Shown one piece after another: positions 49,209 through 59,269 of a DNA stretch of 64,000 nt. The notes under the pieces are model-generated. The model worked only from the letters and a program-made list of their open reading frames with translations. It had not been told where the DNA came from and ran no database searches. The position numbers and the translations under genes are program-made. Numbering within the stretch: the first letter of the stretch is position 1; the number at the start of each line of letters is the position of its first letter. Source of the stretch: Edaphobacter lichenicola (GTDB taxonomy: Bacteria > Acidobacteriota > Terriglobia > Terriglobales > Acidobacteriaceae); NCBI RefSeq assembly GCF_014201315.1, contig NZ_JACHDY010000003.1:482672-546671 (forward strand), in the 5' to 3' direction.

Positions 49209-49842
49209 CAGGAGTCTCCACGAATCGTTTGGCGCTCCGAAAGACACAAATGCACATGAGAGCGCCAGTGCGTATCCATGCTTCGACGCAGGAAAGGGGT
49301 GTCATCAGCCCACGCCGCAGCGCAACACTCACTGCGGGTCTTAGGCCTATGCAAAAAATTGAGTTGAGCATGAATAGACGCTTAGGAAGGGCTCACCAGC
49401 TTGGGTGGTTCCCGAACGCTTGATATCTCTGTGACACATCAAGGTGTCATAGTGTGATGAGGATGTGCGTATTGTGGCACGGACACGCGATTCAATCAAG
49501 GCACATCTGTAACATCCCCATCATCTTGCTTCATTCTCGCGATTCATACTTGCACTTAGGCCTGTTTCACGCTAATCTCTGCTCATCGGCGATTCCGTCC
49601 GGATCGCTCGATACAATTGTCGGCACCAGGACGTGTCCGGCGCAACACCTACTCCAAGTTCATCCCAAGCTCCACGAAGAGCCCTGATCGTAATCCGCAG
49701 CTTTCCCCTAAGGGATCATCTGCTGCGATTCATTCTGGCTTGCGTCCGCTTGTCTGTACCGAGTCTTCTTGCAGACCTGCAGCTCGCACAAGCACACCGT
49801 TGTCCTGCGCACACGGCTTGTCGCTTCAAGAGGATCTTCGGT
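49209..49842. promoter_or_regulatory. Long divergent leader upstream of nirA with an 18-base dyad
   Basis: 634 bases without a gene between the barrel gene and nirA. TGACAC (49432-49437), six bases, GTGTCA (49444-49449) is a perfect dyad, either a regulator-binding site or an RNA hairpin with a six-base loop (ATCAAG). A smaller hairpin TCAT-AGTGTG-ATGA follows and overlaps it. The long leader fits control by an ANTAR antiterminator, but no terminator hairpin with a T tract is obvious. Confidence 0.45.
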
Positions 49843-51624
49843 ATGAGCAGCAACACCGTTATCAATTCGGCAGAGTTTACCAGCGAGCAGAAGGAATATC
49901 TTCAGGGTTTCTTCGCAGGCATCGGTCAGCGCGGGTTCAGTCCTTTTGTCGGTCATACCGCCGAGGGGTTAATCACCAACGATCCAGCATCTGGCCTACC
50001 TAACCAAGCCATCGAATCTGAACCACTGTGGTTCAACGCTCCCGTCTCCGATCTCTCCAGAGAAGAGCGTTGGAAGTTCGAGCAGGATCCATTCACCATC
50101 TGGGAGAAGCTTCTCCAATACTCCAATCAGAACCAGCCCCCAACTGAGGACGACCGCTTCCGCATCAAGTACTTCGGCCTCTTCTACGTCGCCCCCGCGC
50201 AGGACTCCTTCATGCTCCGCCTTCGCGTTCCCGGTGGCATCCTCACCACTCATCAGCTACGCGGGCTTGCCAAGATGGCGCAGGACTGGGGCTCCGGCCG
50301 CGCCGACCTCACCACCCGCAGCAATCTTCAGATTCGAGAGTTCCAGCCCAAAGATATCGTCCGTGTCCTCAATCGCGTTCAGTCGCTGGGCATGACCTCG
50401 CGTGGTGCCGGCGCTGACAACATCCGCAACATCACCGCGTCTCCCACTACCGGTCTCGATTCCCAGGAACTGCTCGACGTCGCCCCTCTCGCCGATGCCC
50501 TTCAGGCCTACATTTCGAACTCTCCCGACATGTATGAGCTGCCGCGCAAGTTCAACGTCGCTTTCGATAATGGCGGCACAATCTCCGTCGTCGCTGACAC
50601 CAACGACATAGGCTTCGTGGCCGTCGAAGTCGGCGAAGGTCGCAGCGTTCCTGCCGGCATCTACTTCCGCGTCCTGCTATCTGGCATCACTGGCCATCGT
50701 CAATTCGCTGCAGACTGTGGCATCCTCCTGCGTCCCGACCAGGCAGTCTCCGTGGCCGCAGCAATGATTCGTGTCTTCACACAACACGGCGATCGCACCA
50801 ACCGCAAAAAAGCTCGGCTCAAATACCTTATCGACGCCTGGGGCGTTGAAAGATTCCTCAGCGAGACTGAAAAACTCCTCGCCTTTCCCCTCATTCATAT
50901 CCCTGCCGGAGAATGCGAGCCACGTCGTCCAATCGATCGCACCGCGCACATCGGTATCCACTCGCAATCGCAGCCCGACCTCAACTACATCGGTCTCTCC
51001 ATCCCAGTGGGCCGCCTGCCAGTTGCGCAGATGCGCTCCATTGCCGACATTGCAGACCGCTTCGGCTCAGGCGAGGTTCGCCTCACGGTTTGGCAAAACC
51101 TTCTCATCCCCAACATTCCTACACACCAACTCGCGACTGCACAGCAGGACCTCACCATCGCTGGCCTCAACTACAAAGCGGGCACCGTCCTCAGCGGTAC
51201 AGTAGCCTGCACTGGCAACCAAGGCTGCCGCTTCTCCGCATCCGACACCAAGACCCACGCCGTCTCCCTCGCCAACCTCCTCGACGAGCGCTTCCCCATC
51301 CTCGACCAGCCCATCAACCTCCATGTCACCGGTTGCCATCACTCCTGTGCTCAGCACTACATCGGTGACCTCGGCCTTATGGGGGCTAAAGTCGGCGACG
51401 ACGAGGGATACCAGGTTGTCATCGGTGGCGGTGCCGATCAGGACCAGGGCCTGGCCCGCGAGCTCATCCCAGTCATCCGCTTCGCTGAGCTTCCACCCAA
51501 AATGGAGAGTCTCTTCGCGGCCTACACCCAGCTTCGCAACTCAGAAGAATCGTTCCTTACCTTCACCCGTCGCCACAGCATCGCCGAACTCCAATCGTTC
51601 TGCAACCTGCAGGAAAACTCCTAA
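49843..51624 (+). CDS. nirA: Sirohaem-dependent assimilatory nitrite reductase (NirA type)
   Basis: About 593 residues from MSSNTVINSAEFTSEQKEYL. Reduces nitrite to ammonium with sirohaem and a 4Fe-4S cluster. The two halves of the sirohaem/sulphite-nitrite reductase fold are present; LTTRSNLQIREFQP near residue 165 is in the first. The cluster cysteines are CTGNQGC near 455 and TGCHHSCAQH near 500. The domain start FFAGIGQRGF is repeated at the N-terminus of the next protein. The start has AAGAGGA upstream. No ferredoxin gene follows; a diflavin reductase starts two bases after the stop, which makes it the likely electron donor. Confidence 0.94.
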   Translation: MSSNTVINSAEFTSEQKEYLQGFFAGIGQRGFSPFVGHTAEGLITNDPASGLPNQAIESEPLWFNAPVSDLSREERWKFEQDPFTIWEKLLQYSNQNQPPTEDDRFRIKYFGLFYVAPAQDSFMLRLRVPGGILTTHQLRGLAKMAQDWGSGRADLTTRSNLQIREFQPKDIVRVLNRVQSLGMTSRGAGADNIRNITASPTTGLDSQELLDVAPLADALQAYISNSPDMYELPRKFNVAFDNGGTISVVADTNDIGFVAVEVGEGRSVPAGIYFRVLLSGITGHRQFAADCGILLRPDQAVSVAAAMIRVFTQHGDRTNRKKARLKYLIDAWGVERFLSETEKLLAFPLIHIPAGECEPRRPIDRTAHIGIHSQSQPDLNYIGLSIPVGRLPVAQMRSIADIADRFGSGEVRLTVWQNLLIPNIPTHQLATAQQDLTIAGLNYKAGTVLSGTVACTGNQGCRFSASDTKTHAVSLANLLDERFPILDQPINLHVTGCHHSCAQHYIGDLGLMGAKVGDDEGYQVVIGGGADQDQGLARELIPVIRFAELPPKMESLFAAYTQLRNSEESFLTFTRRHSIAELQSFCNLQENS

Positions 51625-51626
51625 CC

Positions 51627-53432
51627 ATGCAGATACCTCCCTACATTCCCGACAATGCACCCTTCACGCCCGAACAGCGCAACTGGCTCAACGGATTCCT
51701 CGCCGGCCTTTATTCCACCGCTGGCCCTGTCGCAGACCCGCCGCCTGCCCTCAAAATAGCCGTACTCTACGCCTCGCAGTCCGGTACCGCCGAAAGCCTT
51801 GCGCGCAAAGTCACCAAAGATCTCAAAGAGAAAGGCCACATCGTCTCACTCATCTCCCTTGAAGGCTATACTCCCGCCGCGCTCTTCGCAGAGCGTTACG
51901 CCATCCTCGTCGCAAGTACTTACGGCGAAGGTGACGCACCCGATGCTGTCCAGCCCTTCTATGAGCAACTCTGTCTTGAACACTTCCCCTGTTGCGGAAA
52001 TCTCAACTATGCGGTCCTTGCGCTTGGCGACTCCAGCTATGAGCACTTCTGCAAATTCGGCAAGGATCTCGACAACAAACTAGCCGCTCTCGGTGGTGTA
52101 CGTCTTGCTGACCGAGTTGACTGTGACGTCGATCTCGACGCCTCTTTTGCTCAATGGAAGACCGCTGTCTACGCCTGCCTCGACGAAACGATCGCGGCTC
52201 ACCCCGCCCGCACTATGCGCTCTTCCTCGGCCGTCTCTGTAACGCCTGTCATCCCGGCGGCCTCCAGCGACACCGACGAACTCCCACCCACTCCTGCCCA
52301 CAACCGGACCAACCCCTATCTCGCCCCTCTCGTCGACAAGCGTCCCCTTACCCACGAAGTATCAAGCAAGCTCACCTTGCATCTCGCTTTCAACATCAGC
52401 GACTCCTCTGTCACCTACGAAGCCGGCGACGCCTGTGGAGTCATTCCCCAGAATGATCTGCACTCGGTCGGAGAGATCCTTCACAGGCTCAATTTCAGCA
52501 GCCAGGTTCCTGTTCAGCTTCCCAGGTCTGGAACCACTACCCTTCACGACGCTCTCCTCAACCATCTCCAGATCACCCGCCTCACTCGAAAGATGATCGA
52601 GGCCTATGTCACCATCGGAAAACAGACCGCTCAGTGTCACACACTCTCTGCTCTCCTCGCCCCGGAGCAGCAAGCCCACCTCGAAAAGTACACCTACGAC
52701 CGCGGTCTCATCGATCTACTCCATGACTACCCCAACATCCTGCACGATCCCGCCGATCTCGTCGCTATGCTGCCCAACCTCAGCCCCCGTCTCTACTCCA
52801 TCTCCTCCAGCCCATATGCCCACGTTGGCGAGATCCACACAACCGTCGCTGTCGTCCGCTATCATTCGCACAACCGCGACCGCGGCGGCGTCTGTTCCAC
52901 CCTTCTTGCCGATCGCGTCCCGACCGGCGACCGTCTGCCTATCTACATTCAGCCTAATAAAAAGTTTCGCCTGCCGAAAGATACAGACGCCCCCGTCATC
53001 ATGATCGGTCCAGGCACCGGGATCGCGCCGTTCCGTAGCTTCCTGCACCAACGCCGCGTCCTTGGCCACACCGGACGCAATTGGCTCTTCTTCGGAGAGC
53101 GCAGCGCCACCACAGACTTCCTCTACCAGGACGAACTCCAGTCCATGTGCTCGGACGGGCATCTCACCCGCCTCGATCTCGCCTTCTCTCGTGATCAGGA
53201 CCGCAAGATTTATGTCCAGGACCGCATGCTTGAGCAGGCCGCTACCTTCTACGCGTGGCTGGAAGAAGGTGCCAGCATCTATGTCTGTGGGGACGCCTCC
53301 CGAATGGCCAAAGACGTTGAATCTACCCTGCACGCCATCGTCGAACAGCAGGCCGCCCTGTCCCGCGAGGGCGCCACCGAATACATCAGCCAACTCAAAG
53401 ATCAGAACCGCTATCACCGCGACGTCTACTAG
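51627..53432 (+). CDS. CysJ-like diflavin reductase, likely electron donor to NirA
   Basis: 601 residues. After an N-terminal segment similar to the NirA start (TPEQRNWLNGFLAGLYS), a flavodoxin domain (about 43-185; LYASQSGTAESLARKV, ALGDSSYEHFC), a linker, an FAD domain (about 225-420; RLYSISSSPY) and an NADPH domain (about 450-600; IGPGTGIAPFRSF, CGDASRMAKDV). It ends RYHRDVY, the invariant C-terminus of CysJ/sulphite reductase flavoproteins. It starts two bases after nirA. In this context it should pass NADPH electrons to NirA rather than to a sulphite reductase. Confidence 0.93.
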   Translation: MQIPPYIPDNAPFTPEQRNWLNGFLAGLYSTAGPVADPPPALKIAVLYASQSGTAESLARKVTKDLKEKGHIVSLISLEGYTPAALFAERYAILVASTYGEGDAPDAVQPFYEQLCLEHFPCCGNLNYAVLALGDSSYEHFCKFGKDLDNKLAALGGVRLADRVDCDVDLDASFAQWKTAVYACLDETIAAHPARTMRSSSAVSVTPVIPAASSDTDELPPTPAHNRTNPYLAPLVDKRPLTHEVSSKLTLHLAFNISDSSVTYEAGDACGVIPQNDLHSVGEILHRLNFSSQVPVQLPRSGTTTLHDALLNHLQITRLTRKMIEAYVTIGKQTAQCHTLSALLAPEQQAHLEKYTYDRGLIDLLHDYPNILHDPADLVAMLPNLSPRLYSISSSPYAHVGEIHTTVAVVRYHSHNRDRGGVCSTLLADRVPTGDRLPIYIQPNKKFRLPKDTDAPVIMIGPGTGIAPFRSFLHQRRVLGHTGRNWLFFGERSATTDFLYQDELQSMCSDGHLTRLDLAFSRDQDRKIYVQDRMLEQAATFYAWLEEGASIYVCGDASRMAKDVESTLHAIVEQQAALSREGATEYISQLKDQNRYHRDVY

Positions 53433-53462
53433 CCCGCGCTCTATCAGTTCACGAGGAAGCCG

Positions 53463-55055
53463 ATGCCACTCCCGCTCCACGAACTCGCGCACACCGACCC
53501 TACGAACTCCATCGTGCGCTTGACGGAGAACGGTCTCGAATTCTTTTCCCTCGCTACACCACAAGTCGAAGTTAAGACCACGCTCATCCCGGACCGTCCT
53601 CTCGAGCCTGGCGAGCAGTACCGCTTCCACTTCGATATGACCAAGTGCATCGGCTGCCGCTCCTGCGAGGTCGCCTGCAACGAGCAGAACAACACCCCCG
53701 CCGATCTTCGCTGGCGGCGCGTCGGAGAGATCGAAGGCGGTACCTATCCCAACACCGACCGCTTCTATCTCTCGATGGGCTGCAACCATTGCCTCAGTGC
53801 CGACTGCATCAAGGGCTGCCCCGTTGATGCGTACACCAAGGACCCCCTCACCGGAATCGTCCTCCACTCCGCAGACGCCTGCATCGGCTGTCAGTACTGC
53901 GTCTGGAACTGCCCCTACTCCGTCCCTCAGTTCAATCCCGAGCGTGGCGTCGTCGGCAAGTGCGACATGTGCCACGGGCGCCTCACCGACGGACTCGAAC
54001 CCGCCTGCGTCAACGCCTGCCCTGAGGCTGCAATCGAAATTGAGATCGTCAATCAACTCGAATGGCGCAGCGACTACGCCGCCGGCAATGCACCCGGCAT
54101 GCCCAACGCAGGCGTCACCATCTCCACGACACGCATCACCCTCCCCGAGAACGCTCAGGCCACTCTCGAACGAGTCGACATCGAGACCCTCCGCCCCGAA
54201 CATCCCCACTGGTCTCTCGTCTGGATGACCTCGCTCATCCAACTCTCCGTCGGAACCCTCGTTGCCGCACTCCTCTCCCACCACGACGCTCCCATCGCTC
54301 TCACGCTGATCCTAGCCCTCACCGCATTCACGCTGAACATCTCCATCCTTCACCTCGGCCGCCCCGCCTATGCCTGGCGAGCACTCAAGATGTGGCGTCG
54401 CTCCTGGCTCTCACGCGAAGTTCTTCTCTTCGGCCTTTTTTTCATCACCCTCACCGCCCTCACAGCAGTCACATGGCTCAGTACGCTGCATCTCGCCCCG
54501 GATATGGCGCTGATTCTACTGGCGCTGAAAGTTCTCGCATCAACCTTCGGGATTGCAGGCATCCTCGCTAGTGCCTACATCTACCTCGTCCCCGCGCGAC
54601 CCGCTTGGAACACTCCCCACACTCCCCTTGACTTCGCCCTCAGCTCCGCCGCTCTCGGTTCTGCCGCCGCGCCAATTCTCATCAACACAACAAATTTCCT
54701 CAGAGCATTCCACGCCTTCACTCCCTCATCCTCTGCGAACTTTCCCCTCTGGCCCCTTATCCTCTCCTCCGCTCTGTGGGGCCTGAATCATATCGTCCGC
54801 ACCATCCGACTCCACCACGCATCTGTATACGAGCGCCGCGCCACTGCCACCCTCCTCAATACCCACGACCTCCGCGGTATCTTCCTTGTATCCTTCGCCT
54901 TCATGGGCCTGGCAATTCTGCTCTCGCTCGCAGGCATGCCCCTGTTCGCTCTCCCGGCAGCACTCGCCGGAGTTATCTCAGCTCGCTATCTCTTCTTCGT
55001 CTCGGTTGTACCCCTCAATATGGCGCTCACCTTCGTCAGGAGCGTCCACGCATGA
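53463..55055 (+). CDS. DmsB-DmsC fusion: iron-sulphur plus membrane anchor subunit
   Basis: 530 residues. Residues about 55-215 hold four 4Fe-4S motifs: CIGCRSCEVACNEQNN, CNHCLSADCIKGCP, CIGCQYCVWNCPY and CDMCHGRLTDGLEPACVNACP. From about 240 to the end are eight hydrophobic helices of DmsC type. In the DMSO-reductase family these are normally two separate proteins. The gene overlaps the next start by four bases (ATGA). It probably wires the nitrate reductase to membrane quinol, although the catalytic subunit looks assimilatory. Confidence 0.9.
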   Translation: MPLPLHELAHTDPTNSIVRLTENGLEFFSLATPQVEVKTTLIPDRPLEPGEQYRFHFDMTKCIGCRSCEVACNEQNNTPADLRWRRVGEIEGGTYPNTDRFYLSMGCNHCLSADCIKGCPVDAYTKDPLTGIVLHSADACIGCQYCVWNCPYSVPQFNPERGVVGKCDMCHGRLTDGLEPACVNACPEAAIEIEIVNQLEWRSDYAAGNAPGMPNAGVTISTTRITLPENAQATLERVDIETLRPEHPHWSLVWMTSLIQLSVGTLVAALLSHHDAPIALTLILALTAFTLNISILHLGRPAYAWRALKMWRRSWLSREVLLFGLFFITLTALTAVTWLSTLHLAPDMALILLALKVLASTFGIAGILASAYIYLVPARPAWNTPHTPLDFALSSAALGSAAAPILINTTNFLRAFHAFTPSSSANFPLWPLILSSALWGLNHIVRTIRLHHASVYERRATATLLNTHDLRGIFLVSFAFMGLAILLSLAGMPLFALPAALAGVISARYLFFVSVVPLNMALTFVRSVHA

Positions 55056-57253
55056 GCTCCCTCTTCACCCGATTCAAACGTCTCGTCGGCATCGATATCC
55101 GCAGCGACAAGTACACCTACGCCAAAGATCCCGACTTCGGCTACACCGCAACCTCACGCATTCCCGAAAAGTGGGTCAAGACTACCTGCGGCTACTGCTC
55201 CGTCGGCTGCGGCATGCTGCTCGGTGTGCGCGACCACAAGGCCGTCGCCGTCCGCGGCAATCCCGACCATCCCGTCAACCGTGGCAAACTATGCCCAAAG
55301 GGCCTCTCCGAGCATCACATTCTCGCTGCTCCCGGCCGCGCCAAACAGCCTCTGCTCCGAAAGAATGGTGTGCTCACTTCCGTCTCTTGGGACGAAGCCC
55401 TCGACACCATGGTCGAACGTTTCCGCGATATCCAGAAGCGTCACGGCAATGACTCGCTCGGCGTCGTCGGAACCGGCCAACTTCTCACCGAAGAGTTCTA
55501 CACCCTCGGCAAACTCGTCCAGCTCGGCCTGCGCACTCGCAATCACGATGGAAACACCACCCTCTGCATGGCCTCCGCCGTCTCCGGCTACAAGCTTTCC
55601 TTCGGCTCCGACGGCCCGCCCGGTTCCTACGCAGACATGGAGTCCGCCGATGTCATTCTCCTCATAGGCGCCAACATCGCCGACAACCACCCCATCCTCT
55701 GCCACCGCGTCGACCGTGGCCCTGGCACCAAACCACGCAGGCTGATTGTCGTCGACCCGCGCGTCACCAAAACCGCGATGATGGCCGACCTCCACCTCCC
55801 CGTAAAACCGCGCTCCGATATCGCTCTGATCAATGGCATTGCTCACATCCTCATTCGCGAGGGATTGATCAACTACGACTACATCGAGCAGCACACCAAC
55901 GGATTCGAAGAGTTCGCAAACTTTGTCTCCGCCTTCACACCAACGCACGTCGCCCTCATCACCGGCCTCACCGAGACCCAAATCACCGAGACCGCTCTCC
56001 TCTACGGCCGCGCCAAATCCGCCTTCATCGGCTGGACAATGGGTGTCAACCACTCGACGCAAGGCGCAGTCACCGTTGCAGCGATCAACAACCTCGCCCT
56101 GATCACCGGCAATATCGGTCGCACCGGCGCTGCCCCTTTCTCCATCACCGGCCAATGCAACGCCATGGGCACTCGCGAGGCTGGCTTCACCTCATCCCTC
56201 CCCGGCTATCGCAAGTTCGACAACCCCCAGGATCGCGAAGCCCTCGCCCGCATCTGGAACATCCCCGTCGACCGCATCCCCACTGCCCGCGGCTTAGCCT
56301 ACCCCGACATCATCGAAGCTGCCGTGCAGGGAAAGATCAAGGCCCTTTGGTTCATCGCAACCAACCCCGCTGTCTCCTTCCCTAACTACAAGCTTCTCGA
56401 ACAAGCCCTCCGCTCCGTCGAGTTCCTCGTCGTCCAGGACGGCTTCCACCCCACCTCCACAAGCGAATTCGCTCATCTCGTCCTGCCCGCCGCTATCTGG
56501 GGCGAAAAAGAAGGCACCTACACGAACTCTGAGCGTCGCATCTCTAAGGCCAACCCTGCCGTCCCCCCTCCCGGCGAAGCCCGCCCCGACTTCGACATCT
56601 TTTTAGACATTGCTGATCGTTTAGGAGTTAAAGCCGAGCTCTACCCAAACTGGACGTCCCCGCACGACGCTTACCAGGAATGGCAACGAGTCTCCGCTGG
56701 CCGTATGTGCGACTATTCCAACTTCTCGTGGCAACAGATCGATGACGCCAACGGCCTGCAATGGGGCGGCGAATCTCTCTACCGCGACGGCATCTTTCCC
56801 ACCACAGACGGTCGCGCTATCCTCCACAACGTGCCCTGCGATCCATTCAAGGAGCAGCCCGACGCCGAGTTCAGCTTCATCCTCAATACCGGCCGCACCG
56901 TCGAACACTGGCACACCCGCACCAAGACCGCCGAAGTCGATCTTCTCAACAACATGGTCCCCAACGCTTGGCTCGAGATGAACCCACTCGATGCCGCCAA
57001 CCTCGAACTCAAACCACATGACCGCGTCACCGTCCGCAGTCGCCGCGGTGCTGTTGCCGACCTCGAACTCCGCATCACCGGGATCGTCGCCCCCGGCCAG
57101 GTATTCATGCCCTTCCACTTCGCCGAGACCAACTCCAACATCGTCACCCTCGGCGACTTCGACCCCATCTCTCGAGAACCCAACTTCAAACAATGTGCCG
57201 TCCGAATCGAACGCACCCCAATGCGAGACCGCCGATCTCCGCGCCGGAAATAA
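55052..57253 (+). CDS. narB: Molybdopterin nitrate reductase, catalytic subunit (NarB/NasA type)
   Basis: About 733 residues from MSSLFTRFKRLVGID, chosen over a longer frame because the ATG overlaps the previous stop. The N-terminal 4Fe-4S cluster has Cys46, Cys49, Cys53 and Cys81 (TTCGYCSVGCG, NRGKLCPKG). LCMASAV puts the Mo-ligand Cys at 172, as in NapA/NarB. ADNHPILCHRVDRG and GWTMGVNHSTQG are typical of the family. No signal peptide or Tat motif, so it is cytoplasmic. It reduces nitrate to nitrite for NirA. A formate dehydrogenase-like identity is excluded by the neighbours. Confidence 0.92.
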   Translation: MSSLFTRFKRLVGIDIRSDKYTYAKDPDFGYTATSRIPEKWVKTTCGYCSVGCGMLLGVRDHKAVAVRGNPDHPVNRGKLCPKGLSEHHILAAPGRAKQPLLRKNGVLTSVSWDEALDTMVERFRDIQKRHGNDSLGVVGTGQLLTEEFYTLGKLVQLGLRTRNHDGNTTLCMASAVSGYKLSFGSDGPPGSYADMESADVILLIGANIADNHPILCHRVDRGPGTKPRRLIVVDPRVTKTAMMADLHLPVKPRSDIALINGIAHILIREGLINYDYIEQHTNGFEEFANFVSAFTPTHVALITGLTETQITETALLYGRAKSAFIGWTMGVNHSTQGAVTVAAINNLALITGNIGRTGAAPFSITGQCNAMGTREAGFTSSLPGYRKFDNPQDREALARIWNIPVDRIPTARGLAYPDIIEAAVQGKIKALWFIATNPAVSFPNYKLLEQALRSVEFLVVQDGFHPTSTSEFAHLVLPAAIWGEKEGTYTNSERRISKANPAVPPPGEARPDFDIFLDIADRLGVKAELYPNWTSPHDAYQEWQRVSAGRMCDYSNFSWQQIDDANGLQWGGESLYRDGIFPTTDGRAILHNVPCDPFKEQPDAEFSFILNTGRTVEHWHTRTKTAEVDLLNNMVPNAWLEMNPLDAANLELKPHDRVTVRSRRGAVADLELRITGIVAPGQVFMPFHFAETNSNIVTLGDFDPISREPNFKQCAVRIERTPMRDRRSPRRK

Positions 57254-57321
57254 GCACACCTACAAGACCACGTTTAGCCACCAGAATCCCCACAAAATAC
57301 CACGATGGAGAGACCCAAACC

Positions 57322-58590
57322 ATGGCAAATATGAAAACCTTCCTCAAGTCGGGCCATCCCCCAACTCTCTTTGCAGCCTTTCTTTACTTCGACTTCTCCT
57401 TCGCCGTCTGGGTTCTCAACGGAGCCATGGGCCCCTTCATCTCCGAACAATTCCACCTCTCCCCCGCACAGATCGGCCTGATGGTCTCCGTCCCCACTCT
57501 AGCCGGGGCTTTCATGCGTTTTCCACTCGGCGTCCTCTCCCAATACATTGGGCGTAAAAGAGCCGCGATTGTCGAGATGTCCGCTATCGTCCTCGCCCTC
57601 ATCTACGGCTTCCTCTTCGTCAAGTCCTACAACGACGTCCTCGCCATGGGTGTCCTCCTCGGTATCGCAGGTGCAAGCTTTGGAGTAGCTCTCTCTCTCG
57701 GCTCAGGCTGGTTTCCCAAGCAGTACAAAGGTCTCGCGATGGGCATTGCAGGAGCTGGCAACAGCGGTACCGCTCTAGCCGCTCTCTTCGCACCGCGTCT
57801 CGCCATGCACTTCGGCTGGCAGCCCGTCTACGGATTTGCGGCAGCCATGATGCTTCTGCCGCTCCTCGTCATGGTCATCTTCGCCAAAGAGCCGCCCGAC
57901 ATCGAGCACCAGACTCTCCGTCAACATCTCTCCTGCCTCTTCGAATCCGACGGCTGGATCTTCAACCTCATCTACATCATCACCTTCGGGGGATTCCTCG
58001 GACTCGCCACCTTTCTGCCCTCCTTCTACTACTCGCAGTTCCACGTCACTAAAGTCCAGGCCGGCAGCCTCACCGTACTCGCAACTCTAACCGGCTCACT
58101 CACCCGCGTTCTCGGCGGCTGGTTCGCCGATCGCATGGGCGGAATTACTACGCTCTCCGTCGTCTTCCTCATAGCTGTCGCCGGACTCTTCGGCTTGATG
58201 ACCACACCACCACTCATCGCCACCACCTTGCTCTTCATGCTCTGTTTTGCCGCGCTCGGGGCGGGCAATGGGGCAACCTTCCAACTGGTCCCTCTTCGCT
58301 GGCCACTTACCACCGCGGTCGCCGGTGGCATGATCGGCGAGATCGGGGCTCTGGGCGGCGGTATCCTCCCCAACTTGCTCGGACAATCCAAACAACACAC
58401 TGGCTCCTACCGCGCAGGCTTCCTGCTCTATGCCGTCCTCGCAGTTGGGGTACTTCTCGTCATACGGATCGTTGCCCGCTCCTGGACCCGTTCCTGGATA
58501 GCTCCCGGCGGTCGCGCCATCGATGCTGCGCCTATCGATAGCGCTGTTTTGATCGTTGGATCAGGACGCAGTGAAGAAATTCCTGCTTGA
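57322..58590 (+). CDS. narK: Nitrate/nitrite MFS transporter (NarK/NasA family)
   Basis: About 422 residues from MANMKTFLKSGHPPTLFAAF; the frame upstream is a shadow. Twelve helices of the nitrate-nitrite porter family. The helix-5 nitrate signature reads GAGNSGTALAALFAPRLA (near residue 140) and helix 11 carries GGMIGEIGALGGGILPN. FDFSFAVWVLNGAMGPF in helix 1 is also typical. It ends the nirA operon, with 68 bases after narB. Nitrate uptake for assimilation is the likely role. Confidence 0.94.
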   Translation: MANMKTFLKSGHPPTLFAAFLYFDFSFAVWVLNGAMGPFISEQFHLSPAQIGLMVSVPTLAGAFMRFPLGVLSQYIGRKRAAIVEMSAIVLALIYGFLFVKSYNDVLAMGVLLGIAGASFGVALSLGSGWFPKQYKGLAMGIAGAGNSGTALAALFAPRLAMHFGWQPVYGFAAAMMLLPLLVMVIFAKEPPDIEHQTLRQHLSCLFESDGWIFNLIYIITFGGFLGLATFLPSFYYSQFHVTKVQAGSLTVLATLTGSLTRVLGGWFADRMGGITTLSVVFLIAVAGLFGLMTTPPLIATTLLFMLCFAALGAGNGATFQLVPLRWPLTTAVAGGMIGEIGALGGGILPNLLGQSKQHTGSYRAGFLLYAVLAVGVLLVIRIVARSWTRSWIAPGGRAIDAAPIDSAVLIVGSGRSEEIPA

Positions 58591-58820
58591 GTCGATGAAG
58601 TTATCAATATTGCCATTGCCCGCGCCAGATACCGCTCAGCCGGCACAGCGCCAATCTCGCCCCGGCTCGAGGCTTGCTGGAGCGCCTACCCCAAAGCTCT
58701 GAAGATAGGATATCGGCGAGATGACTCTTGCAGCGTAATGTGCAAAGCAAGCGCTGACCTAGGCAGCAAACTCTGATTAGACTTCATGTTGGCTGGTCCC
58801 TGCATCTATTTTTGGTTTGA

Positions 58821-59258
58821 CTAGTCTCGCCGTCGAAGCCAGTCTGCCATTGCGCCCAGCAAAGCCGTGTTCTCAAAGTGAGACGATATTTTCAGAACAC
58901 CTGCCAGCCCAAGTGGTCCTGATCGCATTGCGGGCAAGAAAGTCTCCGAGCTGCGAGAAATGGAGCCGCCTAAAATGATTGCATCGGGTGCGAAGGGCAG
59001 AAGATAGATCTCGATAGCCAGACGGAGCTCTTTTCCAAAGGCCAACATCGTATCAGCCGCGACAGCATCGAAGTTGGACTTCACCGCAATCTCTTTTACC
59101 GATCGATATCGCCCGCTGCGATCTTCATGCAGTTTCATGATGCCACGGGTGGAAATAAATTCTTCGACTGTGCGGCCCTTCCAAGGGAGAGCATAAAGAT
59201 CGCAATTGTTGGGAAGAATTTCAGCTGCGGGCACCGCTCGTCCATCTATCGCAAATGA
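58821..59258 (-). pseudogene. ROK-family sugar kinase/repressor, 5'-truncated
   Basis: The 137-residue tail keeps the second half of a ROK protein: PWKGRTVEEFISTRGI, FDAVAADTMLAFGKELRLAIEI, PDAIILGGSISRSSETFL. The ATP-binding GGT and the catalytic HxxE/GxG zinc part are lost. In-frame ROK-like sequence continues for a few codons upstream (FAIDGRAVP) and then meets the ArdC-like fragment on the other strand, so a rearrangement joins the two near 59258. Confidence 0.75.
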
Positions 59259-59269
59259 GGCGCCGATCC

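Noticed and set aside
49450..49842. A complete two-hairpin ANTAR site with terminator in the nirA leader
   Set aside because: Several short hairpins can be drawn, but none pairs two ANNGNN hexaloops followed by a T-tract terminator.
52716..54284. 522-codon frame opposite the diflavin and iron-sulphur genes
   Set aside because: Antisense shadow in GC-rich DNA; the plus-strand genes have full sets of motifs.
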